From an uncultured Clostridia bacterium (lineage in GTDB: Bacteria > Bacillota > Clostridia > Oscillospirales > Ruminococcaceae), in the NCBI GenBank assembly GCA_944386455.1, contig CALXBC010000023.1:1-37688 (forward strand): a DNA stretch of 37,688 nucleotides, written 5' to 3'. Below the pieces are notes generated by a model. The model was given only the letters and a program-made list of their open reading frames with translations, had not been told where the DNA came from and searched no databases. Of this stretch, positions 16,199 to 23,812 are shown in pieces. A program made the position numbers and the translations under genes. The first letter of the stretch is position 1; every line of letters starts with the position of its first letter.

Positions 16199-16801
16199 TT
16201 ACGGATGCCCGTCGCCGTAAATTTCTGCAATTTTGGACATCATATATTTACTGGCTTCCTTTAGAGAAGCAGGCGTGATGTCGGTAATGCCCAGCTCCTC
16301 ATTTTTGATTACACCGCCGAAAACCACCGTTACCCTGGAACGAAAATGGAGCTTACCCTCAAACTTGATGCAGCAGGGAACGATGTCACCGCCCGTTTTG
16401 TGGGCAACCAGCACGGCACCGGATTTCGGCTTGCCCAATTCTCCCGTTCTGGAACGGGTCCCCTCGGGAAAGATCGAAAAAATCCCGCCCTCCTTGACGG
16501 TTTGGATTGCGTTTTCAATGGCTTGGGTATCACCCTTGCCCCGCCTCACCGGAAACGCCCCCAGCTTTTTGATGATAAAGCCCAGCACCGGCTTGTGAAA
16601 CAAGTCTTCCTTTGCCATAAAACACAGCGGGCGGTCGAGATACAGACCGAGAAACACGGGATCAAAATAGGTGCGGTGGTTGCTGCAAAGGATGATGCCG
16701 CGGTCTTTGGGAACATTTTCCAGTCCAACGATCTTGAATTTAAAAACCAGCGGAAGAAAAATACGGCAGACAATCTGTCCGAATCTGTAAAACGCAGTCA
16801 T
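16199..16801 (-). CDS. plsC: 1-acyl-sn-glycerol-3-phosphate acyltransferase
   Basis: The 200-residue membrane-associated enzyme acylates lysophosphatidic acid to phosphatidic acid, the precursor of CDP-diacylglycerol. Motifs of the LPLAT family are in order: block I NHRTYFDP (catalytic His and Asp, around residue 41), block II region LCFMAKEDLF, block III FPEGTRSRTG (around residue 112) and block IV near GGDIVPCCI. The N-terminus FYRFGQIVCRIFLPLVFKFK is hydrophobic. Length is normal for the family. AAAGGAAG lies 9 bases before ATG 16801. It sits between cmk and ispH in one operon (42 and 27 base gaps), the usual Clostridia order. Its product can feed cdsA, pgsA and cls in this window. Confidence 0.95.
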   Translation of the reverse strand: MTAFYRFGQIVCRIFLPLVFKFKIVGLENVPKDRGIILCSNHRTYFDPVFLGLYLDRPLCFMAKEDLFHKPVLGFIIKKLGAFPVRRGKGDTQAIENAIQTVKEGGIFSIFPEGTRSRTGELGKPKSGAVLVAHKTGGDIVPCCIKFEGKLHFRSRVTVVFGGVIKNEELGITDITPASLKEASKYMMSKIAEIYGDGHP

Positions 16802-16843
16802 GAAATCCAGCTTCCTTTTCTATCATATTATGTTACAGCAGTA

Positions 16844-17527
16844 TCACAGCCGCTTCCCTTTTTGGTGCAGCACCCGCCTCACGGTGTCCGCAGCCGCAGA
16901 AACCGCTTCCTCCAGGGTCAGATCGCTGCTGTCGACCAAAACAGCGTCCTCCGCCTGCTTCAACGGGGCGACTGCACGGGTGGAGTCATTATGATCCCGC
17001 GTTTTGATTTCCTCCAGCAGCTGCTGAAAATCCACGCTCTGCCCCTTTTCCAAAAGCTCCAGATGACGGCGGCGGGCGCGCACCTCAGGCGAAGCAGTGA
17101 GAAAAATTTTGACATCCGCATTTGGCAGTACGACCGTCCCGATGTCCCGTCCGTCCATTACGATGTTATTTTCCTTTGCGATATTCCGCTGCAGTTCGAA
17201 CAGAAATTCTCTCACTGCGGGAATAGCCGAGACATCCGATGCAGCCATGGAAACCTCGTTTTGACGGATCGCTTCTGAAACGTCCTGATCATTTAAAAAG
17301 ACCCGCTGCAACCCGTCGACGAATTTCAGCTTTACGGTGATTTGAGGCAGCAGCGGCGGAACAGTTTGTGCATTCAGCTGCGTCAGGCCCTGACGCAGGG
17401 CATACAGCCCGACGGCGCGATAAAGAGCGCCGGTATCTACATAAATAAAGCCAAATTCAGCAGAAAGCCGTTTGGCAATGGTGCTTTTTCCCGCTCCTGC
17501 GGGACCGTCGATCGCAATGGAAATCAT
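16844..17527 (-). CDS. cmk: Cytidylate kinase
   Basis: The 227-residue P-loop kinase phosphorylates CMP and dCMP, recycling the CMP released by phospholipid and other syntheses. The Walker A motif is GPAGAGKST (residues 8–16). Further family marks are IYVDTGALYRAVGLYALRQG, MDGRDIGTVVLPNADVKIFL, and ASPEVRARRRHLE in the lid. Length is standard. ATG 17527 has AAAGGA 8 bases upstream. The order cmk-plsC-ispH(S1) is conserved in many Clostridia. Confidence 0.96.
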   Translation of the reverse strand: MISIAIDGPAGAGKSTIAKRLSAEFGFIYVDTGALYRAVGLYALRQGLTQLNAQTVPPLLPQITVKLKFVDGLQRVFLNDQDVSEAIRQNEVSMAASDVSAIPAVREFLFELQRNIAKENNIVMDGRDIGTVVLPNADVKIFLTASPEVRARRRHLELLEKGQSVDFQQLLEEIKTRDHNDSTRAVAPLKQAEDAVLVDSSDLTLEEAVSAAADTVRRVLHQKGKRL

Positions 17528-17555
17528 GGAAGTTATCCTTTCACAGTAGATTTTT

Positions 17556-18026
17556 CTATTGATGCTGCTTTGCGCTCAGATGAATGACATCCAGCCGCAA
17601 AACAGTCGTACCTGGAACACGATCCGGAGAGAAATCAAAGCGGTGGTCAGGAAAATAATGCGCTGTCAGAAGCCGCAGTGCCGCGGCTTTTTCTGCTTCC
17701 TCCACAAAATGAAGAACACCGTCTCCAAATACGCTTTGGTATTTCATGGTGCATCTGCACATCGTTTCCTGAAACACAGGCTGATGTGCGCAGTCCATTT
17801 CGAAACAGACAGGACTGCCCTGACGGATCAAATCCAGCTTTTTCCCCTCGTTGGCAGAGTGAAAATAAAGAGAGATTTGCTTGCCTTTCAGCTCGAGTCC
17901 AAAGCTGAGCGGCACGATATAGGGACGCCCGCTGCTGTCGACCAGTCCCAGACGGCAGACGTCACAGCGGTTCATGACAGCGATGATCTCCTGAAAGTCC
18001 GTAATTTCTCGGTCACTTCTTCTCAT
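17556..18026 (-). CDS. Pyridoxamine 5'-phosphate oxidase-like flavin-binding protein
   Basis: The 156-residue protein belongs to the PNPOx-like split-barrel fold, close to the NimA/5-nitroimidazole-resistance-like proteins. Marks are MNRCDVCRLGLVDSSGRPYI, VPLSFGLELKGKQISLYFHS, ANEGKKLDLIRQGSPVCFEM and the C-terminal FDFSPDRVPGTTVLRLDV. Such proteins bind FMN and are often of unknown substrate. The start is ATG 18026, because GAGGTG lies 6 bases upstream; the much longer open frame to 18266 overlaps the upstream flavoprotein gene and is not used. It is the third gene of the operon, 20 bases after the BaiN-like gene. A real role in nitro-group reduction is not shown. Confidence 0.85.
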   Translation of the reverse strand: MRRSDREITDFQEIIAVMNRCDVCRLGLVDSSGRPYIVPLSFGLELKGKQISLYFHSANEGKKLDLIRQGSPVCFEMDCAHQPVFQETMCRCTMKYQSVFGDGVLHFVEEAEKAAALRLLTAHYFPDHRFDFSPDRVPGTTVLRLDVIHLSAKQHQ

Positions 18027-18046
18027 TTTGCGCACCTCAAACCGTT

Positions 18047-19282
18047 TTATGCGTTTTGTCCGGCCAGATACCCGGTCGAAAACGCGATCTGGAGATTGAA
18101 TCCGCCGGTATAGGCGTCGACATCCAGCACCTCTCCTGCAAAATACAGGCCGTGACAGAGCTTGGATTCCATGGTTTTGGGATTGATTTCCGACACCTTG
18201 ACGCCGCCGCTGGTCACGATCGCTTCCTCGATCGGGCGGAATCGCTCTGCTGTCAAGGTCAGGCATTTGAGACAGCCGATCACCTTTTTTCGGTCTTCCC
18301 TGGATAATTGGTTGACTTTTTTGTTCGGCGGGATTTCAGACAGCGACACTACAACAGGAATCAGCTTTTGGGGCAGAAGATCATGGAGCGCGTTGCAGAA
18401 ATCCCGGTTATGATATTTTTCAAAATCGCGCAGCAGGCGGGTATCCAGCTGCTTTTCGTCCAAAGCGGGCTTCAGATCGATATGAAGCTGATATTTTCCC
18501 GGCGTCATCGCTTTCATATGAGCACTCGCACTTAACACAAGCGGGCCGGAGACGCCAAAATGGGTAAACAGCATTTCCCCCATTTCTTCATAAACCGGTC
18601 TGCCGGATTCAGCCTGTGTTACAGACAGAATGACATTTTTTAACGAAAGTCCCTGCAGCTTGTGGCACCAGATTTCCCGAATCTCCAGCGGAACCAGAGA
18701 CGGAACCGGCGGAACGATGGTATGTCCTGCCGCCTGTGCGAAACGGTAGCCGTCTCCGGTTGAACCGGTCAGCGGATAGGATTTTCCGCCGGTCGCCACG
18801 ATCACACTTTCAGCAGCATAACGGCCTTTGCCGGTGATAACGCCGCATACTTGTCCATCATCAAGCATCAGTCCGCGGACAGCCTCGTCCAAATGGATTT
18901 GTACCCCCGCGCCGCGGCAGAAGCAGGCCAAAGCATCGGCAACATCGGCTGCCTTATCGGAGGCCGGAAACACACGATTTCCCCGTTCTGTTTTCAGCTT
19001 CAGTCCGCGGGCTTCAAAAAAATCTATGGTATCCGCCGGACTGAACTGACCGAATGCGCTATACAAAAATTTCCCATTGCCGGGGATATTTTCCATCAAG
19101 GTTTCAAGTCCGCAGCGATTGGTGAGGTTGCAGCGGCCTTTTCCCGTAATTCGAACCTTCCTGCCGGGCAGCCTGTTTTTATCGAACAGCATCACCCGTC
19201 TGCCGTTTTCTGCGGCCGTGCCCGCTGCCATCAGTCCTGCGGCGCCTCCGCCGACGACGATGACATCCCAGCTTTGCTCCAT
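18047..19282 (-). CDS. BaiN/YhiN (HI0933) family FAD-dependent oxidoreductase
   Basis: The 411-residue flavoprotein starts with a Rossmann FAD motif, DVIVVGGGAAGLMAAGTAAE, followed by GRKVRITGKGRCNLTNRC, the hallmark of the HI0933/YhiN family. GGKSYPLTGSTGDGYRFAQA and TSGGVKVSEINPKTMESKLC with GLYFAGEVLDVDAYTGGFNL near the end complete the family pattern. Members include BaiN, reported in bile-acid dehydroxylation, but most have unknown substrates, so no reaction is claimed. ATG 19282 (MEQSWDVIVVGG) is preferred to GTG 19309 because the family begins here. It follows rpiR by 29 bases and precedes the PNPOx-like gene by 20. Confidence 0.9.
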   Translation of the reverse strand: MEQSWDVIVVGGGAAGLMAAGTAAENGRRVMLFDKNRLPGRKVRITGKGRCNLTNRCGLETLMENIPGNGKFLYSAFGQFSPADTIDFFEARGLKLKTERGNRVFPASDKAADVADALACFCRGAGVQIHLDEAVRGLMLDDGQVCGVITGKGRYAAESVIVATGGKSYPLTGSTGDGYRFAQAAGHTIVPPVPSLVPLEIREIWCHKLQGLSLKNVILSVTQAESGRPVYEEMGEMLFTHFGVSGPLVLSASAHMKAMTPGKYQLHIDLKPALDEKQLDTRLLRDFEKYHNRDFCNALHDLLPQKLIPVVVSLSEIPPNKKVNQLSREDRKKVIGCLKCLTLTAERFRPIEEAIVTSGGVKVSEINPKTMESKLCHGLYFAGEVLDVDAYTGGFNLQIAFSTGYLAGQNA

Positions 19283-19311
19283 AAAGCGGAACGGCTCCTT
19301 TCCAGGCACTC

Positions 19312-20187
19312 TCAGCCCTTTACTTTTTCATAAACATTGTACTCTTCCCAGATGTTTTCCAGTTTTTCAAAGGTCTGACAGACCTTGTTGTTCATTTCAA
19401 GTCCGATTGCCACGATCAATGCGTTGACCAGGCTGAGCGGCGCAACAAGAGAGTCGACAAACGACGCCATATCGCTTCTGGCAAGCAAAGCACAGTCCGC
19501 GGTTTCGCAAAGCGGGGATATTTCGCTGTCGGTAATGGCAATGACCGTTGCGCCATTGTCGGATGCATAGCGGAATGCTTCGACCGTGCGCTTGGAATAG
19601 CGGGGAAAGCTGATGCCGATCAGTACGTCTTTATCAGAAATACGAAGCATCTGTTCATACATTTCGCTGGTGGTGGACGCCTGAACCAGACGGACGCTTT
19701 CAAAAATCAGATTAAAATAGTAAAACAGGAAATTGGCAAGATGCGCCGCACTTTTGGAGCCGATGATATAGATCGTTTTCGCGTTGACGATCGCTTTGAC
19801 CGCCTTGTCAAAATCCTCATGAGAGGTTTCGTCCAGCGTACGGCGGATTCGCTCAATATCCTGGTTTAAAACCGTTTCCAAAACCTGTCCGGGCGGTATC
19901 TGTTCATTGGCAAGCTGAATGCGCTGGACAGAGGTCAGCTTGTTGCGGATCATTTCCTGCAGCGCACGCTGCAGCATGGGATAGCCGTCATACCCGATTT
20001 CAAAGGCAAAACGCACGACGGTGGATTCGCTGACTCCCACTGTTTCACCAAATTTGGCGGCAGTCATAAACGCCGCTTTATCATAATGATGCTGAATATA
20101 TTCGGCGATCCGTTTCTGTCCTTTGGAAAAGCTGCTTTCCTTTTCATGGATCCGCCGAAATAATGTTTTACTCATACTGGTTTCCAT
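19312..20187 (-). CDS. RpiR-family transcriptional regulator with SIS domain
   Basis: The 291-residue protein has an N-terminal RpiR helix-turn-helix (residues about 8–80; KGQKRIAEYIQHHYDKAAFM, VGVSESTVVRFAFEIGYDGY) and a C-terminal SIS sugar-phosphate domain (about 120–265; AKTIYIIGSKSAAHLANFLF, DVLIGISFPRYSKRTVEAFR). Family members sense phosphosugars and regulate sugar or cell-wall genes. It is the first gene of the six-gene operon and may control it, including cmk, plsC and ispH. METS (ATG 20187) or MSKT (20175) could be the start. A TTGACA–N17–CAAAAT promoter lies upstream. Confidence 0.92.
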   Translation of the reverse strand: METSMSKTLFRRIHEKESSFSKGQKRIAEYIQHHYDKAAFMTAAKFGETVGVSESTVVRFAFEIGYDGYPMLQRALQEMIRNKLTSVQRIQLANEQIPPGQVLETVLNQDIERIRRTLDETSHEDFDKAVKAIVNAKTIYIIGSKSAAHLANFLFYYFNLIFESVRLVQASTTSEMYEQMLRISDKDVLIGISFPRYSKRTVEAFRYASDNGATVIAITDSEISPLCETADCALLARSDMASFVDSLVAPLSLVNALIVAIGLEMNNKVCQTFEKLENIWEEYNVYEKVKG

Positions 20188-20263
20188 GCCTTTCCCTGAA
20201 TTAATCCCATTTTGCGGGACGATGGTTGGCTTTACCCGTTATGATTGTATGTCAGATACTTTT

Positions 20264-20292
20264 ATTTTGCCCCATTTTACAGGTTTTGTCAA
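20264..20292 (-). promoter_or_regulatory. Sigma-A promoter of the rpiR–ispH operon
   Basis: On the minus strand TTGACA (20292–20287) and CAAAAT (20269–20264) are spaced by 17 bp, about 77 bases before the rpiR ATG. The -35 box is perfect, the -10 box weak. Confidence 0.55.
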
Positions 20293-20408
20293 TCCTTTTC
20301 CATAAATTACAAAATATAAGGTTAAAACAGTAATAATAATTTGTACATTACATAGAATATTATCAACAATTAAAATAAAGATATCATATAATTATAGGAG
20401 GATTTGTA

Positions 20409-20594
20409 ATGGAATATTTTGAAGTCACCAAGAAGGAAAAGAAAATCAATTCAATCAACAGAACGATTCGGATGGACCCGGAGCAATTTGACAAGTTAAT
20501 GGAGCTGTCGGAGAAGCATGGCGTATCCTTCAATAAAGTAGTCAACCAGTGTATTGAGTTTGCCTTGTCCCATTTGAAAAGCTCCGAGAAATAA
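20409..20594 (+). CDS. Small ribbon-helix-helix (Arc/CopG-like) protein
   Basis: The 61-residue protein starts MEYFEVTKKEKK and has the core NSINRTIRMDPEQFDKLMEL followed by VSFNKVVNQCIEFALSHL. This is a short beta strand (SINRTIR) followed by two helices, the ribbon-helix-helix fold of small DNA-binding repressors. It is a paralogue of the intron-split gene at 7.4 kb. TATAAT (20387–20392) and AGGAGG immediately before GATTTGTA-ATG provide the expression signals. It stands alone between the divergent rpiR operon and cls. The target is unknown; autoregulation at the AT-rich upstream DNA is likely for this family but not shown. Confidence 0.8.
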   Translation: MEYFEVTKKEKKINSINRTIRMDPEQFDKLMELSEKHGVSFNKVVNQCIEFALSHLKSSEK

Positions 20595-20663
20595 GCGCTG
20601 CTGTTATATTCTGAGATTCCTGTGCACAAGACAGGCTGGAGAAAACTGTGATTGAATCATGAG

Positions 20664-20698
20664 GCCGCGGCTGTTTGCTGCGGCTTGTTTTTGTTGAC
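20664..20698 (+). terminator. Intrinsic terminator after the ribbon-helix-helix gene
   Basis: GCCGC (20664–20668) pairs with GCGGC (20680–20684), extended inward by GGC/GCT with one mismatch, followed by TTGTTTTTGTT. It overlaps the start of the cls promoter. Confidence 0.7.
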
Positions 20699-20721
20699 TT
20701 TTTGGACGGGCATGATATAAT
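20694..20721 (+). promoter_or_regulatory. Sigma-A promoter of cls
   Basis: TTGACT (20694–20699), 16 bp spacer, perfect TATAAT (20716–20721). The leader to the cls ATG at 20838 is about 110 bases and shows no known riboswitch pattern. Confidence 0.7.
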
Positions 20722-20837
20722 AAAATAGTAAAGGTATGCTTATATGGAATTTGATACAGAGGGCGCTTGACCGCGAAAGTCATAACAGCAGGGAATCAGA
20801 CATGATGAGCTGGTATCGGAAAGGAATGATATAAAAC

Positions 20838-22373
20838 GTGAAAAAATTCTTTCATCTGGTGTTTCACCGTGTTGTCATTTTTGTTTTCCTGATGCTGGTT
20901 CAGCTGGTTTTTCTGCTCGGGATGATGATTTTTTTCAACGATTATTACGCCTATTTTTATGCGATCTGTACGCTGGCAAGTCTGGCGGTGGTGCTCTGGA
21001 TTGTGAACAATAAAAGTAATCCCGGCTATAAAATCGCCTGGATTATTTTGATTTTGCTGCTGCCGATTTTTGGCGCTCTGTTCTATCTGCTGTTCGGGGT
21101 TAATTATCTGAGCCGCCGCAAACGCAAAAAAATGGAGGTAGTTACAAGGCAGGTCCTGCGCACCTTTCCGGAAGACACACCGGTGCTGGAAAAGCTGTCT
21201 TCTGAAAGCAGAACGGCAGCCAAGCAGACCTGTTACATAGAAAAAAGCGCCTGGTGTCCGCTGTGGCAGAATACAAAGGCAGAATATCTGCCGTCGGGTG
21301 AGGATAAGTTCGCCCGGATGCTGGAAGAATTGAAAAGAGCCGAACACTATATATTTCTGGAGTACTTTATTATTGAGGAAGGGATCATGTGGAACAGCAT
21401 TCTGCAGGTCCTGGAAGAAAAGGTAAAGCAGGGCGTTGAGGTACGGCTGATTTATGATGATATGGGCTGTATGTTTACTCTGCCTTATCAATATGATAAA
21501 AAGCTGAGAGAAAAGGGAATTGACGCCTGTGTGTTCAATCCTTTCACCCCGGTTCTTTCATCCAGTTTTAATAACCGTGACCACCGCAAAATCTGTGTGA
21601 TTGACGGCTACATCGGATTTAACGGCGGGATCAACCTGGCAGATGAATATATCAATGCCTATGAAAAGCACGGTCACTGGAAAGATACAGCCGTGGTTTT
21701 GGAGGGAGACGCCGTATGGAATCTGACCGTCATGTTTTTGTCGATTTGGGACTACATTCATGGTACGGCTGAAGATTATGAAAAATACAGGCCAGCGGTC
21801 TATCAGAAAACCCCTGTTCATTGTGACGGATATATTCAGCCCTACATGGACAATCCGCTGGATAATGAGCCTGTGGGGGAAAATGTATATTTCAATCTCA
21901 TCAATAATGCGAAGGACTATGTTTATATCACGACACCCTATCTGATTATTGACAATGAAATGGTGACAGCCCTTTCCACAGCGGCCAAATCCGGCATTGA
22001 TGTGCGGATCATTACGCCTCATGTCCCGGATAAATGGTATGTCCATGCGGTGACGCGGGCATATTATGAGGTTCTGGTGGAGAGCGGCGTCAAAATTTAT
22101 GAGTATATCCCGGGATTTATTCATGCCAAAACTTTTGTGGTAGATGATGTTTATGGCGTTGTAGGCACGATCAATCTTGATTACCGGAGCCTGTATCTTC
22201 ATTTTGAATGCGGGACATGGATGTATCGGATGGACTGTGTGAAACAGATGAAAGAGGACTTTCTGAAGACGCTGGAGGTCAGCCGCCAGATCACCCTGGA
22301 GGATTGCCGAAAAGTGAAATGGTACCGCAAGCTGGGACGTTCTATCTTAAGGGTGTTTGCGCCATTGATGTAA
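20838..22373 (+). CDS. cls: Cardiolipin synthase
   Basis: The 511-residue membrane enzyme condenses two phosphatidylglycerols into cardiolipin and glycerol. The N-terminus has two or three membrane helices (VVIFVFLMLVQLVFLLGMMI and IAWIILILLLPIFGALFYLL). The catalytic region has both phospholipase D HKD motifs: NRDHRKICVIDGYIGFNGG and IHAKTFVVDDVYGVVGTINL. GTG 20838 is used as the start, with GGAAAGGA upstream. Length and motif order fit bacterial Cls. pgsA, which makes the PG precursor, follows by 47 bases in the same direction, so the two form a phospholipid unit. Confidence 0.95.
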   Translation: MKKFFHLVFHRVVIFVFLMLVQLVFLLGMMIFFNDYYAYFYAICTLASLAVVLWIVNNKSNPGYKIAWIILILLLPIFGALFYLLFGVNYLSRRKRKKMEVVTRQVLRTFPEDTPVLEKLSSESRTAAKQTCYIEKSAWCPLWQNTKAEYLPSGEDKFARMLEELKRAEHYIFLEYFIIEEGIMWNSILQVLEEKVKQGVEVRLIYDDMGCMFTLPYQYDKKLREKGIDACVFNPFTPVLSSSFNNRDHRKICVIDGYIGFNGGINLADEYINAYEKHGHWKDTAVVLEGDAVWNLTVMFLSIWDYIHGTAEDYEKYRPAVYQKTPVHCDGYIQPYMDNPLDNEPVGENVYFNLINNAKDYVYITTPYLIIDNEMVTALSTAAKSGIDVRIITPHVPDKWYVHAVTRAYYEVLVESGVKIYEYIPGFIHAKTFVVDDVYGVVGTINLDYRSLYLHFECGTWMYRMDCVKQMKEDFLKTLEVSRQITLEDCRKVKWYRKLGRSILRVFAPLM

Positions 22374-22420
22374 TAAAATACTGACAGGAGAAGCCGGAAT
22401 GCTTTTCTGGCGAGAATGCT

Positions 22421-23026
22421 ATGAAGATCAGACGAAAAGAGGTATTCAGCATCCCCAATGTGCTTTCTTATTTTCGGATTTTGCTGATACCCGTATTTAC
22501 GGTTTTATATTTTAATGCAGATTTGCCTGCCGAGTATTTTATGGCGGGGATCATCATCCTGGTTTCAGGCTTCACTGATTTTATGGACGGCTTGATTGCC
22601 CGGAGATTTGACATGGTGACCGAACTGGGAAAGCTAATTGATCCGGTTGCGGACAAGCTGACGCAGCTTGCGATAATCATCTGTTTGATTCACCGTTATC
22701 AGGGGATGCTCCTGCTGGCAGGGATTTTTGTCTGCAAAGAGCTGTTTATGGGGATCAACGGCCTTTTGCTCTTGCGCCGCGGGAAAAAACTCGGGGGTGC
22801 GAAATGGTTTGGCAAGGTGGCTACTGCTGTTTTTTACATTACAACCATCGTGCTCATTGCGCTGCCGGAGCTGCCGCTGGAATGGGCGAATGGACTGATG
22901 CTGGTGACAGGCTTTTTTCTGTTGCTGTCCTTTGCACTGTATACGCCGGTTTTTGCCAAGATGTATCATGACAGCGCTCCCGGAACGGAAGAAGCGGGGG
23001 CGGAAAAAGATAAAAATCATGTCTGA
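22421..23026 (+). CDS. pgsA: CDP-diacylglycerol–glycerol-3-phosphate phosphatidyltransferase
   Basis: The 201-residue integral membrane enzyme transfers phosphatidyl from CDP-diacylglycerol to glycerol 3-phosphate, the first step to phosphatidylglycerol. The CDP-alcohol transferase signature DGx2ARx8Gx3Dx3D is present as FMDGLIARRFDMVTELGKLI followed by DPVADK. About five hydrophobic segments are visible. The N-terminus IPNVLSYFRILLIPVFTVLY matches PgsA. The strongest Shine–Dalgarno (AGGAG, 22386) points to an ATG at 22399 in another frame that cannot encode this enzyme; ATG 22421 has only GGCGAG. The C-terminus (EEAGAEKDKNHV) is charged and runs into a crcB remnant. Confidence 0.88.
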   Translation: MKIRRKEVFSIPNVLSYFRILLIPVFTVLYFNADLPAEYFMAGIIILVSGFTDFMDGLIARRFDMVTELGKLIDPVADKLTQLAIIICLIHRYQGMLLLAGIFVCKELFMGINGLLLLRRGKKLGGAKWFGKVATAVFYITTIVLIALPELPLEWANGLMLVTGFFLLLSFALYTPVFAKMYHDSAPGTEEAGAEKDKNHV

Positions 23027-23197
23027 TCGTCGGGCTTGGCGGATTTGCCGGAGCGGTGTGCCGGTATCTGATCGGGCTGTTTCCGATAAAGGGCGGCTTT
23101 TCCTGTACTTACACTGCTCATAAATCTGCTGGCTGCAGTGGTCATTGGAGCAGTTGTTTCATTGGCGGAACTGCTTCCGCTTAGCAGTGAACCGGTG
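23023..23197 (+). pseudogene. Remnant of a CrcB/FluC fluoride channel gene
   Basis: One frame gives LIVGLGGFAGAVCRYLIGLF and, after a frame change near 23100, another gives LTLLINLLAAVVIGAVVSLA. Together they match the first helices of the small CrcB/Fluc fluoride exporter (GGxxGAxxRY..., then LLINLL...G). Only about 55 of the usual 120–130 residues remain, and the frame is broken. It starts inside the pgsA stop codon and runs into a hydrolase fragment, so the fluoride channel is not functional here. Confidence 0.65.
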
Positions 23198-23384
23198 CTG
23201 ATGATTCATTGTAAAGGCGATCCAATCGTAAATTGCTCTGTCAGTCTTGGACTAAAACAACTGCTTAACCAAAAAAGGGTGCCCAACGAGTTAGTCGTGC
23301 TGGATTCCGATCCGCATTATCCCGAAAACCCGGCAGATCAATTTCTGCCGGTTGTTTTGCGCTTTATGAAACAGCATTTTACTT
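23198..23384 (+). pseudogene. C-terminal remnant of an alpha/beta hydrolase
   Basis: The frame reads VLMIHCKGDPIVNCSVSLGL, then RVPNELVVLDSDPHYPENPA and RFMKQHF. This is the end of an alpha/beta hydrolase with the acid (GDPIV) and the histidine region (DPHYPENP) of the catalytic triad; the nucleophile elbow is missing. It is joined in frame to the crcB fragment (AELLPLSSEP) and reads on into the next gene, so it is an open but meaningless fusion. It is probably the result of a deletion between two neighbouring genes. Confidence 0.55.
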
Positions 23385-23404
23385 GTGTAAAGGAAGGAAT
23401 TAAT

Positions 23405-23812
23405 ATGAAAATTGCAGTTACCTATGAAGACGGAAAGGTGTTCCAGCACTTTGGACATACGGAGACCTTTCGCTTTTATACTGTTGCGGACGGAACGATC
23501 GTTTCGGCTGAAACAGTGCCGGTCGCGGGGAGCGGGCATAGTGCTCTGGCCGGATTCTTGCTGCGCAACGGTGTTGATACGCTGATCTGCGGCGGCATCG
23601 GCGCCGGTGCCAAAGCTGCTCTGGCGGAGGCCGGTATCCGTTTGTATGGCGGTGTGACCGGAAACGCAGATGCAGCGGTATCTGCTTTGTTGAATGGTAC
23701 ACTTGATTATCAGCCGGATGTGGCATGCTCCCACCATGAGCATGCGCACAGCCACACAGAAGGCTGCGGCGGACATGAATGCGGCCATCATTGCGGGGGT
23801 CATCATGCCTGA
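23405..23812 (+). CDS. NifX/NafY-type (dinitrogenase cofactor family) protein with His/Cys-rich tail
   Basis: The 135-residue protein from ATG 23405 (AAGGAAGG upstream) matches the dinitrogenase iron–molybdenum cofactor biosynthesis family: MKIAVTYEDGKVFQHFGHTE, TFRFYTVADGTIVSAETVPV, GHSALAGFLLRNGVDTLICG, GIGAGAKAALAEAGIRLYGG. In non-fixing Clostridia such proteins bind iron–sulfur or metal clusters and often lie beside Mrp/radical-SAM genes. The last 30 residues are unusual: ACSHHEHAHSHTEGCGGHEC then GHHCGGHHA, a metal-binding tail. The larger frame from 23138 includes gene remnants and is not the start. The stop codon overlaps the next gene by 8 bases. Confidence 0.85.
   Translation: MKIAVTYEDGKVFQHFGHTETFRFYTVADGTIVSAETVPVAGSGHSALAGFLLRNGVDTLICGGIGAGAKAALAEAGIRLYGGVTGNADAAVSALLNGTLDYQPDVACSHHEHAHSHTEGCGGHECGHHCGGHHA

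Noticed and set aside
16346-17278. Long plus-strand open frame of 310 codons
   Set aside because: It lies antisense to plsC and cmk, whose family motifs are clear; it has no ribosome binding site and no recognisable domain.
22399-22480. Short ORF with a strong Shine–Dalgarno just before pgsA
   Set aside because: It overlaps pgsA in another frame and has no family match; noted only as an oddity of the pgsA start.
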